A DNA stretch of 64,000 nucleotides from Brachionus manjavacas (GCA_019054805.1 JAHQIY010000003.1:6076001-6140000); one strand, 5' to 3'. Shown: positions 45,101 through 58,451, counted from the first letter of the stretch. Notes: a model not told the origin generated them from the letters alone. Made by a program: numbers and translations.

Positions 45101-47408
45101 TTTTCCAAAGAGATATTCAATCAAACATGTATTTTTAGAAAAGCAATTTGTTCATTTCTCATGGTTTGTTAATTAAATTTTAAATGATCTAAAATTTTTA
45201 ATCTAAAGTAAAAGAATTTAGCGAATATGAGCATTTAGAATTTGGTTCACAAGTTCTAAGCGATAGTCAAAATATCAAAATTTCCAAGCTTCAAAATAAA
45301 TAAATAAATATTCTATTTATCAATTTTGACCTTTGGCTAAATACCCTTGATTAATTTCAGATGATGATAGATGTGACACTTTTTCAATCAAAACAAAAAA
45401 CAAAAATATTTAAGGTCATAAATAAATTTTGAAAATTTAGTTTAAAAAAATTTAATCTATTTTGTTCATGAATAGGTAGACTAGTATTTGGATGTTTATT
45501 AACTGCGTTTTCATAAAAAGCGTTGGTAAATATCCGAATAAACGTTTTATTAGAAACATTTGGATTTTAAATTCAGATGATATTTTTTCTAGTTTATCAT
45601 GAGTTTTTAATTACTTAAATATGGAATCCTGGTTTACGCAGAACTAATAAAAAAGCTTTCTAACTTCAAATTTAATTACATATTATATTCATTTTGTTGT
45701 GAGTACACAACTTTTATCTCTTGAAACCAGAGAATCCAATTAAAAATATTTTTTAAATATAATGAATTATCCTAAATTTTTATTATTTTTTTTTGATAAC
45801 ATTTTGAATTAGTTTGCACTGACAAATTCGAACTCCTAAGCCAAAAGATTTGTATTATGTCATAATATTTTACCAAAAAAGTCCACTTTTTGCTTAGCAA
45901 AAACACTTGACAAAGGGTCGAAAATTTTTTTCTCAGTCGTACTTTTAGATAGATGAGATTAAGCAAATTTTTCGCTCTAAGGTACAAAAAAATTGCTATC
46001 TATAAAATTATAAGATTTACTACTAAGCCAATGTAAGCTTTTAGTTTGTTTTAAAATGTTTTGCTTTGAGTCAAACATGGATAACCAAATTGGATTAAAA
46101 ATACACTTTTGTAATAATTTTATTAAAAAAATTTTTGTATTGAAAAGCAAAATAATTTAAAACAGCATCAGGATCATTTATTAAAAATTACTAAAAATAG
46201 TTTTATTCGATTACCTTGTAATAGAAAATTTAGGGGGTGTTTGGCTGCCTTGTGTAAACACAAATGAATTGAATATCAAGTTAAATTAAGTTAAGTAGTT
46301 ATAATCCAAAGAGCAATCAATCATTCAGATGCGAGAATTACATTACAAGATGAGCTTAAACATCAAATAAATAACCAAGCTAATTGAAATTTTATTTTAA
46401 TGACTTAGGTAATAAAATTTGTTTTTATGATTGTTTTTTTTATTTTCAATTCATTTAATCGAATAGAATTATAATCATGATCGTATTCAACGATCTAATT
46501 TTAGCCAAGCTATTAAGTTATATTGTCATTTGATATTTTATATCAAAATTTTTTTCGGGTCATTTTGTTTTTAAAGTTTATTGGGAATTTTAACAGTTAG
46601 CTTCAATGAACTTTTTATATTTGATAAATTTTCGGTAAAAAATATTACAATCGACATAGGACCATTTTCTCATTTGGTCTTTTTATCATAAAAAATTTTG
46701 ATTAAAACTGGGACTGACAAATTTAAGAATATTCTTCACAAACTATTTTTTAGACTCAGACTTTTTTAATAAAAATCAGTTTAAATAAGCTATGGAAAAA
46801 TTTAATTAATTTTTGAGTGGCTTATCCAGAGGGAACTGACAGGGATTCAAAAGTTTTTTTCCAAATAACAAAGGTTACCGACTACCCCTGTTACAAGCTC
46901 GGAATGAATCAAAAAAGATATATTTTGTGCTTTTTATCTTTAATTGTTTTGAGCTGGTAAAAAGTGAAAGTAAAAAAAATTAAGTATTTTTACTTAAAGA
47001 GAATTTGATATCAGCTTTTAATTTTAAAAAACAAAAATTCAATTAATAGAATTCTATGACAGTTTTCTTTTTATTGACTTTTCTTAGACCTAAAGAATTG
47101 ATTAAATCGATTTTGAGGTTCTACCATCACCACTTTAGCCCATTTTTTTCACTGCCTTTAATTTAAACAAAAAGTTTAAGTTTTTATTTTTTTTTATAAA
47201 AAATTAACATTCAAAAAAATTCATCTATTGTTCTCGTTTTTAGTCGAGATATACAATTATTTGTGAAAGCCCTCATTTTACATTTTATAGCGGGTGAAGT
47301 CAAAGTTTCCGGAGTTTTTTCCAAAGGTTATTACTCCTTCAATTTCAAAGAATGAAGACTAAGACCAAGTGATTTGGAAACAGAATTTAAAGCTTTCCAA
47401 ATTTATTT
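36136..47408. other. 11-kb gene-poor, transposon-poor stretch
   Basis: I read through this region on both strands. It has no frame with family resemblance, no recognisable transposon ends and no long repeats. One G/C patch with GCGGCCGC lies at 45065-45072. It may be regulatory or intronic DNA of a gene outside the window. Confidence 0.5.
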
Positions 47409-47760
47409 CTAAAATTTTTCTTTTATATCATTTCTTCGAATTTTGTGAATCCTACTTTTGACACCTTCCATTAGGGTTTGTATTGATGAAAGGCTGATTT
47501 TAACGCAGACATTTTAGTATCCTGAGCCATCCTCGTATACTTTTTCTTTTAACATTGACCAAAAATCTTCTATAGGTTTAGCTTCAGGAAAATTTACGGG
47601 GTTATCCATCTTGTCATCTTGTCGACATGATCGATTGAATTTTTGATTATAAAATCCAATGACGCTTCTGCGTAATGAGAGCTCGCCAAGTCGGCCCAGA
47701 ATATAAAATTTTTGTCTAAATGATACTAATTGATGAAGGAAAGAAATCTTCTGCTCAGAC
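47409..47760 (-). pseudogene. Tc1/mariner-superfamily transposase remnant
   Basis: From about 47720 down on the minus strand: 'FIFWADLASSHYAEASLDFI' (the second catalytic Asp block), then after a frame change 'NPVNFPEAKPIEDFWSMLKE' (the last acidic residue and FW..LK), 'KVYEDG', and after another change 'LMEGVKSRIHKIRRND' with a stop at 47409. These are the same ordered blocks as in the remnant at 30.1-30.7 kb, so both belong to one family. It is broken by shifts and lacks the N-terminal DNA-binding part. Confidence 0.8.
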
Positions 47761-50700
47761 ATTCATCTTAGTAAATCTTTAGTATAAATACACACGATTT
47801 CGAAGGGTCTTTTTTAAGTTTGAGCAAGTCAATAAAATTATTATTTCAAGTTATATATACTTAACAAACTCTTTGGATTTTAAATCTGTTTTCAAAATTA
47901 TAATTGCATTTAAAACGAGGAAGTTATAACAACATAAACTGAGTCCGAAAACTCTGTTTCGTTGTCTTTAGTAAAAACAGATAAAGCCAAAGTCCTAAGA
48001 TTTATTTTTATGTCTAATTTTTCAATAATTTTATTTGAAGATATTTAAAAAATAGAGGAAATAAATTGAATTTGTTCAAAGTTTTAATATTTTTTTATTT
48101 TGATTTATTTACTATAACATTTAGTTCGGTAAAACTAAAATAAAGTGAGGTGTTAATTCGGGAGCCGTTCGATAAAAAAATATCGAACTGGTAAACTATG
48201 ACTTTGAATGAAACAGTTAGATTTGAATTTTTTTAGTGTGACTGAAATTGGCCAAAAGCTAAGACACCGGCAAGATTTATTTACCGAATTTTAAATTAAA
48301 TTCAGTCTAATTAAGATTCTTTTCTATTGTTTTAAATTTTGAAAAATGGTAATGAGGGAAAATTTTAACAAAAACGAAAAGACTCAAAACAACACGACTT
48401 AATTAAAATTTTAAGTTAAACCCTATTTAAATAGAATTATTTCTTAGCCTAAACATGTTAGCCAACAAGAATAATGGTCAATCGTTAGGAAAATTTAAAT
48501 CGCATAAGGTTTATGTCTAACAAACTTAGCTTTGTCTATTAAAAAAAAATAAACTCTTAATTAAAGTTTCAACTGTCCAAGACTCTTTGTGGTCACCTAG
48601 AGCAACAAATTTTTCCAAGTCAGAAAGCTCTATTCGTTCAATTAAGAAATAATTATTTGCAAACATTGAAATCGATTAGACTTCGATCAAGTTCGTTCAA
48701 AAGCGACCCATATCTCAAACCAAATACCACAAACGCCTTTGTTTCTAAGGCTTCAATCAATTCAAGCAAATAATTACCATAATTGGCCAAAGTATCTATT
48801 TTCCTTCTTGGCCACTATTTACTTACTTTATTTGTATTCTCGATTATTGTTTATAAACAAAAATTAGTATATATATATATATATTTACAAATTTTTTATT
48901 TATTGTACTTAATAGCTTGTTAGACACAGTGTGGCTTGCCATTACATTAATTAATCAATATATAAATCGAGAATTTCTCGACGGATTTGAAAAAATTCGA
49001 CCTAAACTCGGTAGAATGCGAACCAAATTAAATTTTTTTTAAATATCTTTGCCTGTCTTAAAGATCGATTCTACGTATGCTCATCATTGCTCATGATATT
49101 TAGCATGAAATCGATTATTTCTTTGAAGGATCTTTGACATGAAGCAACTAACCATGCGTGTCTTTGAATCGATGTTAAATTAAAATGATAGTCACTTTTA
49201 ATTTAGAAAAAAAACAGAGAGTAGAATTTTCATGTGTCAAAATTTATTCTTGAAAAATTAACTAGGGGTAGAAAATGTAAAATTCTGAAGTCATTTTTTA
49301 AATAAAAATTGTTTGAGCTCTATTATTTTATGTAGTAAGAATTTAAGCTTTGGTTTAACTAACGGATTTTGATAATTTTTTTTATACCTAGCCATATTGT
49401 TTTTTTTTAATTAATTTGAGAAAACCCAAAGATATTCCGCATGGCAATAGTATTTCGTTTAAAGCCTCATGTAGAAGAATAAAATTAAAAGCTTTTTTAA
49501 AAATTATTAGCCATATTTTTGTTTTTAAAAATTTTTTATTTAAAAATTATAATTTATCTAGCTATTCGAGAGCGTTTTGCTATTGATAGCTGAAGTCATT
49601 TAGACCAGAAGATTTTGTGACTTTCGGATTTAGAAAAAATTCAAAGATAAATTAAAATTTAAGAAATACTCAGCATTTGTTCACGATATTTTTTCTTTTT
49701 AAGTTTAGAAGAAATTTAAAATTGTTAGGTTGACAGATGAATTTTGGAAATCATTCTTGTTCAAAAACGAAAAAGTCAATCGGAAAATTTTTCGTTTATT
49801 TACGGCGAGTTATAGACACATGACATTTTAAGTGGGGTGTAATCTTGGTAATTATCTTTATTTTAAGTTTGTGTATAAAAGCATAATTCTTGTTTTTTTC
49901 ATTTAGTGGCCGACTTGGGGAATATTTTTGGAGGCTAAATTGAGGCCAAAATATCAACTCAGTGTTTAATTATAAACAGACAATTTGGCTCTCTAAAATA
50001 ATTCAATTTAATCAAAGCTAGGAATTAAAAATATCATGTAATTGATTTGATCAAAATAATTTTTTTTAAATTAACTCTAAGATCACGCGAGCTAGTATTT
50101 TATTAAATTGAAAATTTCAGCTCCCGAAAAAATACTTAATAGCAATCTAATTTGATCAAGTCTAGGCTTAGAAGTTTGTAGCAAATTTTCAAATGATATT
50201 TTTTAAGATGTCGACATTTGAGCAAAGTTTTCTTGATTGGAAAATTTAAAGCAATTTTTGAACCAAAATAACAAAATGTAAAAAATCGTGTTACTAAAAT
50301 TTAAGTTTATTTTTCTTTTAAAAATTCCTTGCATTAAAATAAAGCCTAAGAAAAAAATTTTAAGAGGCAAAATAGAAAAAAAAAAGGTAAATTAAATAAA
50401 ACCAAATTAAAAGTTATTTTATTTTGATTATTTTTGTTGTTTAAATACTAAACAGAAGCACATTTGGTCGTGGTACAAAAATTAGTAGAAACTTATTCAT
50501 TATAATTTACGATTTTATTATAAAACAAACCTCGGATTGATTTTGTTTTGAGTTATTTCCTTGGTTTATTTTTTTAAGGCCCACAAATTCATTAAAAGTT
50601 ACGTGTATAGCGTTCCTCGGAGCTAAAATCGATCGCTTAATGATCAATCCAGTGTTTTCAATTGTTTTAGTAATTTCATATTCCTAAGGATTCGGATAAG

Positions 50701-53700
50701 CATTTGTTTGCTCTGTATCAATCAAGAAATTTACTGTTTACTGCAAGTATTTTTTATTAAAGAAACCTTTGAAATATATTATTGAGTATGTTTCTTTTAT
50801 GTACCTTTAGTTATATTTTTTATACTAAATTGATCAGTACTGGTAAAGTTTATTTTTATTTAAAAAAAAAAACTTAATTTTGATAAAAAAAATTAATTTG
50901 AATTTAAAGAGCGATGTTAAATTGTGCATTTAATTTTTAATTTTTAATTTAAGCAGATATGACTTGTTAAAGGAAACACAAAAATCAATATCAATTAATT
51001 TTGCTAAACAAATTGAAATAATAATAAAAAACATAAATTGAAATAATAAATTTTGTTTTCTTTAGGTTATAAATGAAATTTTTACCAAGAAAGAAAATTA
51101 AACGAATTCTCAATTAAAACAAATTTCTCATAATTTTTTTCAATTTCATTGCCATTTGGCAACTTTCTTATCATTTCTTTGTTTTAAAAGCGTCTTTTCC
51201 TTTAAATTTAATCAATTGAATTATTTATGATTAATTTAAAATCAAAAGTTTATTTTTATTTAGACTCAATTTCCGATTTTCTGAATCTAAATTTTTTGAG
51301 CTGAATTGATTTCTGCAATCAGTTTTTCAATAATCGAAATCAATGCGATTGCATAACAGATATTTAAGTCTCTTCTAATGAAACAACAGGGTCCTAATTG
51401 CTCTAGGCAGTCGGATATTCAATTCATAATTGATGTTCTAATACAAGCATTTTTTTTCTATTTAAAAATTTTAATGCCCAAGTTAAATTCAAGAAAAGGC
51501 TAGTAGGTTTTTTTCAATTTAGAGTTGAATTTCCGAGTGGCACAAAAGCCCTTTTCGAGTTTTAGACGCAAGCAATAAATCTTGATTAAAGAAAAAATTA
51601 TGAATGAAAAATAAATTTTCAAATTCAGTGACTATAAAAACATCTAGTAAAGCTAAAGAATAAGCTTTTTCTTAAAAAAATTTAGATTAATTATTAAGTT
51701 TTTTAATGTTCTGTTCTTGTAAACTGCTATAGTAATTCATTTGCTTGTGTAAACTTATTTTATGAGAAAAATTCTAGACAAAGAGTGCTTCGGTGACTGT
51801 TTTTTCCAAATTTAAATTTTAAGAATTTCTGTCCCAAGATTTCCTAATCAAAAATTTAAAGAGAGTTTTCCTTATTTATCTCAGCAATGGTCAGATTTGG
51901 TACCATGAGCTAGTAAAATAGGAGCTTTATAAATTGAAATTTATTTTTATAATTACTCGAAAATCCTAAAAAAATGTCATCAGAAATTATTTTTTTATTT
52001 TTATTTTTTTCAGTGCAGCGTCAACAACAAATAAAGATATAAATTCTAAGATTTTAAATATTTTCCGTGTTTGAAAATTCTGCTCAGCAAAGCTTGGAGT
52101 TCGATGAAATAATCTAAGTAAATATATTGATAGATTAAATGATTAAAAAATCATTTCACTATTTCAAATATTCGAATCTATTTAAAACGATGGTTATACT
52201 TTTTTCAATTCTTATAAAAGTTGGTTTTTATTTTTTATTTTTTTATTCGTTTTTTCCATTCGTTAGGTTAACAAGAAGGACTTGGTTCTACTTTGTGCCG
52301 CTCGAGGCTCCCCTCAAATTATTCAAAATACATATTTAAATGATTGGAAATGGTTTTAAACAATATAATAGGAATTTAGTTCTAAAAAATTCAATTAATT
52401 TTTTTTGAATATTGAATTTTATTTATAATTTTGTATAAAAATATAAAATTATTATTGTATTCATTATTAAATATTAGTTGATTCTGATATTTATCGAATT
52501 TTAGTTCAATTCAAATGTGCTATACTAAAATATTTTTGTGATCACAGAAATTTCTAATTTCTCATAATTTTTCAAATTTAAAATTTAATGATGAAAAATA
52601 TTTCGGTATAATTTGGTCACCAAACTGACAAGCTTTAACATATATTTTTTTTTTAAATCTACAACTCATTAAGCTCAACTAGTCTTTAGGTGTTTGGTTC
52701 TAATTATAGTCATTCTCCAATTTAAGCAAGGTCTTTAAAAGATCATTTTTGAAATATGAAATTTTCAAAAAAATCTTGTGAAAATTCTAGAACATATTTT
52801 GCAAGAGTTTCAAAATTGAACACAAATTGAAAAATAAAGTAGTAGCTGAATTTAATTCAATTTGTAAATTATAGATAAAAAATTGAAATATCATAACAAA
52901 AATAGTAAAAAATATTCAACATAACCCTATTAAATTATTTTATTTAATTGAATTAACCATTTGGTAGGTAAACTAAAGTGACAAAGAAAAAAAATAGTAA
53001 AATTTCACAATATTAAAGTTTTCATCATCTAAAAGAAAAAATTTTTTTAAAAGATAGTTTTATTTAAAAATTAATTTAAAAAGGCTTCGAGCTAACATTC
53101 TAAAAGATTTTATACTGCACATACGAAGTGAAGCTCCTTCTGCCCAGTAAAAATAATAAATAAAAATAAACAAGCATTTTTAAATTACATCATTAAAGTT
53201 AAAAAAAAAATTTTTTCTGTTTTTCATAGCACAAAATTTTTTAAATAAACAAAACTTTTTCATTTTAATTTTTTTTATTCCATCAATATGCATTGTTATT
53301 TAAAAACTAGAAAATTAGAAAATAAAAGACAAATAATAAAGATGAAAGAAAAAAAAGATAAAAATAAACACTATGATATAAATTCAGTAAATTCAGGCAA
53401 ATAAATAAATACTTCTTTTTATATTTTTACCAAGGACAGATCTAAAAGAAAAAATTAAACTGCATAGCATTTACAGTAGCTCGATTTGATAGACAAATTG
53501 AATTAATTAACTTAATAAGTTTACGAAAGAAGAACATTTTTTTAATTTTGTACTATTTTTTGTTGTTTTAAAAATTCACAATAAAAAGAATAAAAATGGC
53601 TTAAATAAAATAGAACTTTAAAATGCATAATTTGTGAATATGTGCACATGTGTCACATTTAAATCCAATAGATGAACTTTTTATAGCCTTTGAACAAAGT

Positions 53701-54090
53701 ACTTTTTATAAAACACTTTTTTTACGTTAAAAATTATGACCGTGAATAATTTATAGTACAAAGGTAAATAGGAGAGAGAGTATGGCGACAATATTTTGTT
53801 AATTTCAAACCACATTAAATTATTAATTAGATTTAACAAAGAATTATGACAGCTTGGAACAAAGCTGGAACATAATAAATCATTTTGCCAATGATGACTG
53901 CTATCGGCTCAATTTTAATTATTTTAAAGCAAATTAAATGAATAATCCTCAAGTGTATGCGCTTAGAATAGAATGCAAATGCATGTGTGTGTCAAGCGCT
54001 CTTGTTTTGTAAAAGAAAATTTTTTTGAAATTTGCATGCGCTAATTTTTTTAATTCAAATCTGAGCATAAAATATAAATTTGGAAGAATC
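47761..54090. other. 6-kb gene-poor stretch upstream of the RASSF gene
   Basis: No supported genes. A short (TA)n tract lies at 48868-48884. A short frame at 52139-52339 has no family resemblance. The last kilobase before the RASSF gene has no recognised element apart from the TATA box. Confidence 0.5.
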
Positions 54091-54095
54091 CATCA

Positions 54096-54103
54096 TATAA
54101 ATA
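54096..54103 (+). promoter_or_regulatory. TATA box of the RASSF gene
   Basis: TATAAATA followed by GGGG is a canonical TATA box in context. Transcription would start about 30 bp downstream, near 54127, giving a 5' leader of about 230 bases before the ATG at 54361. Confidence 0.6.
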
Positions 54104-54360
54104 GGGGTCTCAAGCCGAAATTGAAGTAACCATTGAGAGCAAACAAATCAATGGGGTCCAGGTCTATCTCTAAGCTTTCCTCCACAAAGCCAATAGCAAT
54201 TAAAATCTTAATTAGTCACAAAATAGCAGACCTAATTTTAAAATTAAATTTAAAATAAGCCTTAATTTCCAAATCTAATTCTTTTTCAAGGCAAACTAAT
54301 TTTCTTAACAGTCTAGACAATTTACTTGAAAAAATTTAGAAAAAATTTTTTTTTCTCAAA

Positions 54361-56247
54361 ATGACAAAGTCTGGCATTGGAACAGCTACTCAGCACACTC
54401 TTTCCAATCAGTCATCGACGGCGCCCAACATGGCTCCATCAATAGGCTCTGCCGAAATTCCGATCTGGGTGGCCGATCGCAAAAAATGGGTTACTGGAAT
54501 TTCCAAAAAAACCACCATCAACGACCTTATTTACGCCATACTCAAACAATGTCAACTAGTCTCGGACTCCTCTCACTCGGACTCGTCCAGCTTAATCGAG
54601 CAAATAGGCTCGCAGTACGTGCTCACCGAGTACCAGTACGAGCCGTCTACTGAGTCGCCCGAAGCCGAGTTTGTGCTCTCTTCGCAGCGCGTTCTGGACG
54701 GAGAATCCAAAGTTTACAAGTACTTGTCCAAATGGTCGCAAATAACCACCAACAATAACCTGATGCTGAAAATTTTGCAGCGCGAACAAATCAGCGAGGC
54801 GTCGAGTGAGGCGCCTGTGCAGCCCAACCACAACAGTCTGGCATCAAAGCTGCTCAAGAAAATTGGAGTTAATTCGAACTCGAATTTGAACAAGAACATC
54901 ATGGTGCACTCCAATTCGGTGTCGGGTCTGGCACAAATCAGCTACCGCCTGGTGGACGTCAAGCTTCCCAATAGCAAGAGCAACTGTGTCAATTTGAAGC
55001 CAAACGAGACCAGTTCGGACACTCATCGGGCGCTCTTGTTCAACACAATCATCGAAAGAGAGAGCAGACTCAAAAAACAAAAAGACAAATTTTCGCTTTT
55101 GGACGAGCTTTTGCGCGAGTCCGAGAAAAAAACCAAAGTTGTCTACGAAAGCTACAATTCACTGAGCAACGCGAACCCGAGCACCGGCTCCAATCTGGTC
55201 GAGCTCAACGACATCTATTGCCACTTTCCCGAAATGTGCACACACAACATCAACGAAGTAGAGGACTTCACTTACAAGTGCTGTCAATTGTTCAAGCTGG
55301 ACGAGGCCATTCAAAGCCAAAAGCAAATACTGAACAATTCAGAGTTGGACTTGCAGCGAGAGCTGAACAACCAGAACCAGTTTGGCTCGGTTTTGAGCCA
55401 GAACATGATGTCAAACGAGTGTCCCGAAGTGATCGAGCTGAGAAAGGAGGTGAACAATAGTCGCGAGCAGACCAGAATTCAGTGCAAACAATTGCACGAT
55501 CTGGACCTCAAGATGAGACAAAGTGAACAAAATTTGATGCTTAAAGAACAAGAGCTCAATCAGCTGCTGGAACAACTGTATGTACAAGAGGTCTATACGG
55601 ACTATAGTCAAGAGGCCAAGACGCCTGTGGCCCCTGCGGCAGAGCTGCACGAAGATTTGGAGAGGATAAATGTGGATGGTGACCAAGAGACGGCCACTAG
55701 TTTGGCCAAATTGACGAGTACAGCCGCGTCAAGGTCATCCACTAATCTCAATCAACTAAATGCAGCGCACAAGTCATTGTCCTACGGAAATTTAACTGCA
55801 CCTGTTCAGCAAACTTCACCAAATATGCAAAAGTCTCAAGTAATGGCCAAGATGAAGTCGTCGCCATCCATGGACATGAACAGCAAGAATCTGCTAATAA
55901 ACACCAATGACCAGCTGGGCGAGACCGATTCGGGCATCAGTTCGATGAGCTCCGAGACGGCCGTGACTACCACCACATCGTCGAGCTCATCGGCTTCCTC
56001 CGCCCAAATAACCAACGCGACCAGCTCGCCAAATTCGCTGCCTATTAACAATTTGTACTTCAATGGCCAAAAGTCGGCGCCCAACAGTCAGTTTAGTTAC
56101 CAGATGGGCCCGCAGCACTATTCGTACCAGCAGCAACAGCAGCAGCCGAGACAATACGTGTCGCAGCACAAACAAACCATGCCAATGAACAATCAGGGCT
56201 TGACAAGTTCCAAGCAGGTCAAGTCGGTTCTAGAAACTCTGGTCTAG
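54361..56247 (+). CDS. N-terminal RASSF-type (RASSF7-10-like) Ras-association protein, intronless
   Basis: A 628-residue frame starts at an ATG preceded by an A-rich sequence. A Ras-association/ubiquitin-like domain lies near the N-terminus (about 32-139): 'EIPIWVADRKKWVTGISKKT', 'YVLTEYQYEPS', 'LDGESKVYKYLSKW' and 'NNLMLKIL'. This position is typical of the N-terminal RASSF subgroup (RASSF7-10), where the RA domain is followed by coiled coils rather than a SARAH domain. Coiled-coil stretches occur around 215-265 and 330-415 ('EVIELRKEVNNSREQTRIQC', 'KEQELNQLLEQLYVQ'). The tail is Ser/Asn/Gln-rich. The family acts as adaptors at membranes, cell junctions and centrosomes. The ORF is much less AT-rich than its flanks and has no introns, so retroposition is possible. 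Exact orthology is not assigned. Confidence 0.85.
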   Translation: MTKSGIGTATQHTLSNQSSTAPNMAPSIGSAEIPIWVADRKKWVTGISKKTTINDLIYAILKQCQLVSDSSHSDSSSLIEQIGSQYVLTEYQYEPSTESPEAEFVLSSQRVLDGESKVYKYLSKWSQITTNNNLMLKILQREQISEASSEAPVQPNHNSLASKLLKKIGVNSNSNLNKNIMVHSNSVSGLAQISYRLVDVKLPNSKSNCVNLKPNETSSDTHRALLFNTIIERESRLKKQKDKFSLLDELLRESEKKTKVVYESYNSLSNANPSTGSNLVELNDIYCHFPEMCTHNINEVEDFTYKCCQLFKLDEAIQSQKQILNNSELDLQRELNNQNQFGSVLSQNMMSNECPEVIELRKEVNNSREQTRIQCKQLHDLDLKMRQSEQNLMLKEQELNQLLEQLYVQEVYTDYSQEAKTPVAPAAELHEDLERINVDGDQETATSLAKLTSTAASRSSTNLNQLNAAHKSLSYGNLTAPVQQTSPNMQKSQVMAKMKSSPSMDMNSKNLLINTNDQLGETDSGISSMSSETAVTTTTSSSSSASSAQITNATSSPNSLPINNLYFNGQKSAPNSQFSYQMGPQHYSYQQQQQQPRQYVSQHKQTMPMNNQGLTSSKQVKSVLETLV

Positions 56248-56605
56248 TGTAGGAATTTACGAACGACATTTATTTTTATTGTTGATCATTTGAGAGAAAA
56301 AAAGGAAAAAAAAGTTGTTGAGTATGTAAATTTGACAAAGCAGTCGGGAGAAGATAAAACGGTGTTTTATGAATATGTTCGATCAAAATTGAACCATTTT
56401 AGACCGAAATGTAAATTTTTTTTTTCGCAGGTTTTTTTTTACGAAAAAAAGACAACCTTATATTTTATGTAATTTTTTCCTAGTTTTAAAAAAGGATTAT
56501 TTAAGTTTGTCATTTAAAATATATTAGAAATTTGTTTTCTTTTTCTTTTTTCTATTATTTTATTTGATCATAGAACATTTGCAAAAAATTGATTTTAATT
56601 TTATT

Positions 56606-56611
56606 AATAAA
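56606..56611 (+). promoter_or_regulatory. Candidate polyadenylation signal of the RASSF gene
   Basis: AATAAA about 360 bp after the stop codon. The intervening sequence is an AT-rich 3' UTR; the frame at 56290-56472 in it is not credible as a gene. Confidence 0.45.
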
Positions 56612-57599
56612 ACTATTTAAAGTCTTTGGTTGAAAACATGATCTCAAATTTAATTGAACACCGAAAAATAAAATGAGAAAAAAATCTAATAGCTTTTTCG
56701 TAATTCATCTCTTTTTTTATTTAATTTTTAAAATTCTGGTCCGAAAAATCTAAAGATTGTTTGAGATTCAAGGTATGTGAAATTCAGAACAGAAATGTCA
56801 GAGAAAAAATTTTGCTCAATTTTCATTTTTCAAAATTTCAAATGAACTAAAATTAAAAGCTGTATTTTAGCAAATTTTTCATTCTTGCATTAATAAAAAT
56901 AGATAAAAAGTTAAGTAGCATTTTTTAAAATATTTTGTCTTCAATCTAAACTATTACAAGACGTCCTTAATATTCGTTAAAAAGAGTCAACTTGTTGTAG
57001 ATTATTGTCGATATTCACACTCTTTTTCAAAATGATGAACCAGTGGATAAGATTGCAGTAGATGTATGAACACCACTTGTATAATTTACTAAAAACTTTT
57101 ATTTCTAGATTTTTTAATTGAGACTCTGAATTTTAGACTTTTGCTGTAATGAAAAAAAAATAAATTGTCCTAAAATTAAATGATATGTTTTATTTAGATG
57201 TTTTAGATTATGCTTGTCACTAAAATCAAAAACTATTCAAAAGCAGTTAGTCACCTAAAACTGAAAATAAATCAAATTAATAACCAACAATCAATTTAAT
57301 AAAAATATCGTATTTAATTTTCAATTGGTATTAAAAAGATAAAAATGAGAAGCATTGCTAGAAATAATCATATTTATACCAAGAAAGAAGAGCTAATACA
57401 ATAATAAATAAAGCTCAATCAATTTTCAATTTATTATTTAAAAAAGTTACTTATGATTTCATTTTTCTTACTATAAAATTCAAATACAATAGTCAATAAT
57501 AATTTATTTAAAATATTATTTTTCTTATTTAATTTATATCTTTTTGGATGTCTTTTAATTTCCTTGAGAGAAATTTGGAATCATTGCTCATTTGAGGGA
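56612..57599. other. Intergenic, nothing recognised
   Basis: AT-rich, no supported feature. Confidence 0.4.
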
Positions 57600-57990
57600 T
57601 TGGCGATATTTCTCGTAGACTATCATTAATGAAATACTTCAACACTTTTCAATCAACTTTCGGTAATTCTCGAACATTAAGACCTATTCAAAAGTAAATA
57701 TATTATCAAGACTACTGAAAAGATTCAATTTGTTCCCCAGTTTAGAACAAGATGATTTTCATCTTTTATTTTTCAATTTGAAGAACATTTTTTATATTTT
57801 CTTTTTTGAATATCCTCTTGTAAGCCTTCATTTCTAATAACTACAGCTCCTGAATATGTAAAGGTATTGACGCAATTAAGAATTTCGTCTTTAACTACTA
57901 AATTGGTTCATCAAGTCCTTTGATAATGTAGAGTACCATTATTCTTTGATGAGGTTATTTGAGCATGATATTAAAGTTAATTTTCAACTC
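57600..57990 (+). pseudogene. Very decayed LINE reverse transcriptase, doubtful
   Basis: Fragments on the plus strand recall an RT core: 'SRTLRPIQK' near 57675, 'SRLLKRFNLFPSLEQDDF' near 57707-57760, and 'WFIKSFDNVEYHYSLMRLFE' near 57905-57964. The last resembles 'fLDfsKAFDxVxHxxLLxKL'. The roughly 230-base gap between the RPI and FDNV words is what LINE RTs show. Each match is weak and needs frame changes. Confidence 0.3.
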
Positions 57991-58451
57991 ATAGAAGTGT
58001 TTTTCTAATTAAAAATTTTATGTCAAATTCTTTTTATTTTTTGTTAATTTTTGAATATTTTTTATATGAATTTATAATTTTGAATATTTTTTATGGTGAT
58101 TTATCTTTTTTATGTTTTTAAAATTAAATTTATAAATTTTTCTATCTAACTCTCTAATCGTGCCGAAAATTTCTGCAAAATTTTTAAAGTAATGCCTGCA
58201 AGAATCGTATAAATTTAAGGAATTTGATTTCTACATTTTACGATAACGGTGAAACAAAGCCAAAATCTATTATGGATCAGCTATCACAAATAGCCATATC
58301 CATATCTCCTAATTCGAATAATTTTTTTTTTAAATGGCGTAATGTCAATGATCAAAAAATTAGTTGATGTTCTTGAAAATAATGGCTAAAAAAATATTTT
58401 CCTTTTCTAATGAAATTCGAGTAAAAAATAATGAAAATTTGCGAAAGATAA
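57991..58451. other. Intergenic, nothing recognised
   Basis: AT-rich, no supported feature. Confidence 0.4.

Noticed and set aside
45061-45110. GCGGCCGC patch as possible vector contamination
   Set aside because: Only one restriction-site-like octamer is present, and the flanks are typical genomic AT-rich DNA with no vector or adaptor sequence.
48868-48884. (TA)n tract as a replication origin or promoter
   Set aside because: It is a short microsatellite in AT-rich DNA with no nearby gene start.
53095-53170. Possible fifth LINE tail ('gctccttctgccc' followed by an aaataataaa tract)
   Set aside because: Only about ten bases resemble the conserved 3' box, and the accgagct part is absent.
54592-56175. 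Antisense frames over the RASSF gene
   Set aside because: They are shadows created by the GC-richer codon use of the plus-strand gene.
56290-56472. 60-codon frame after the RASSF stop
   Set aside because: It lies in the 3' UTR, is Lys/Phe-rich and has no family resemblance.
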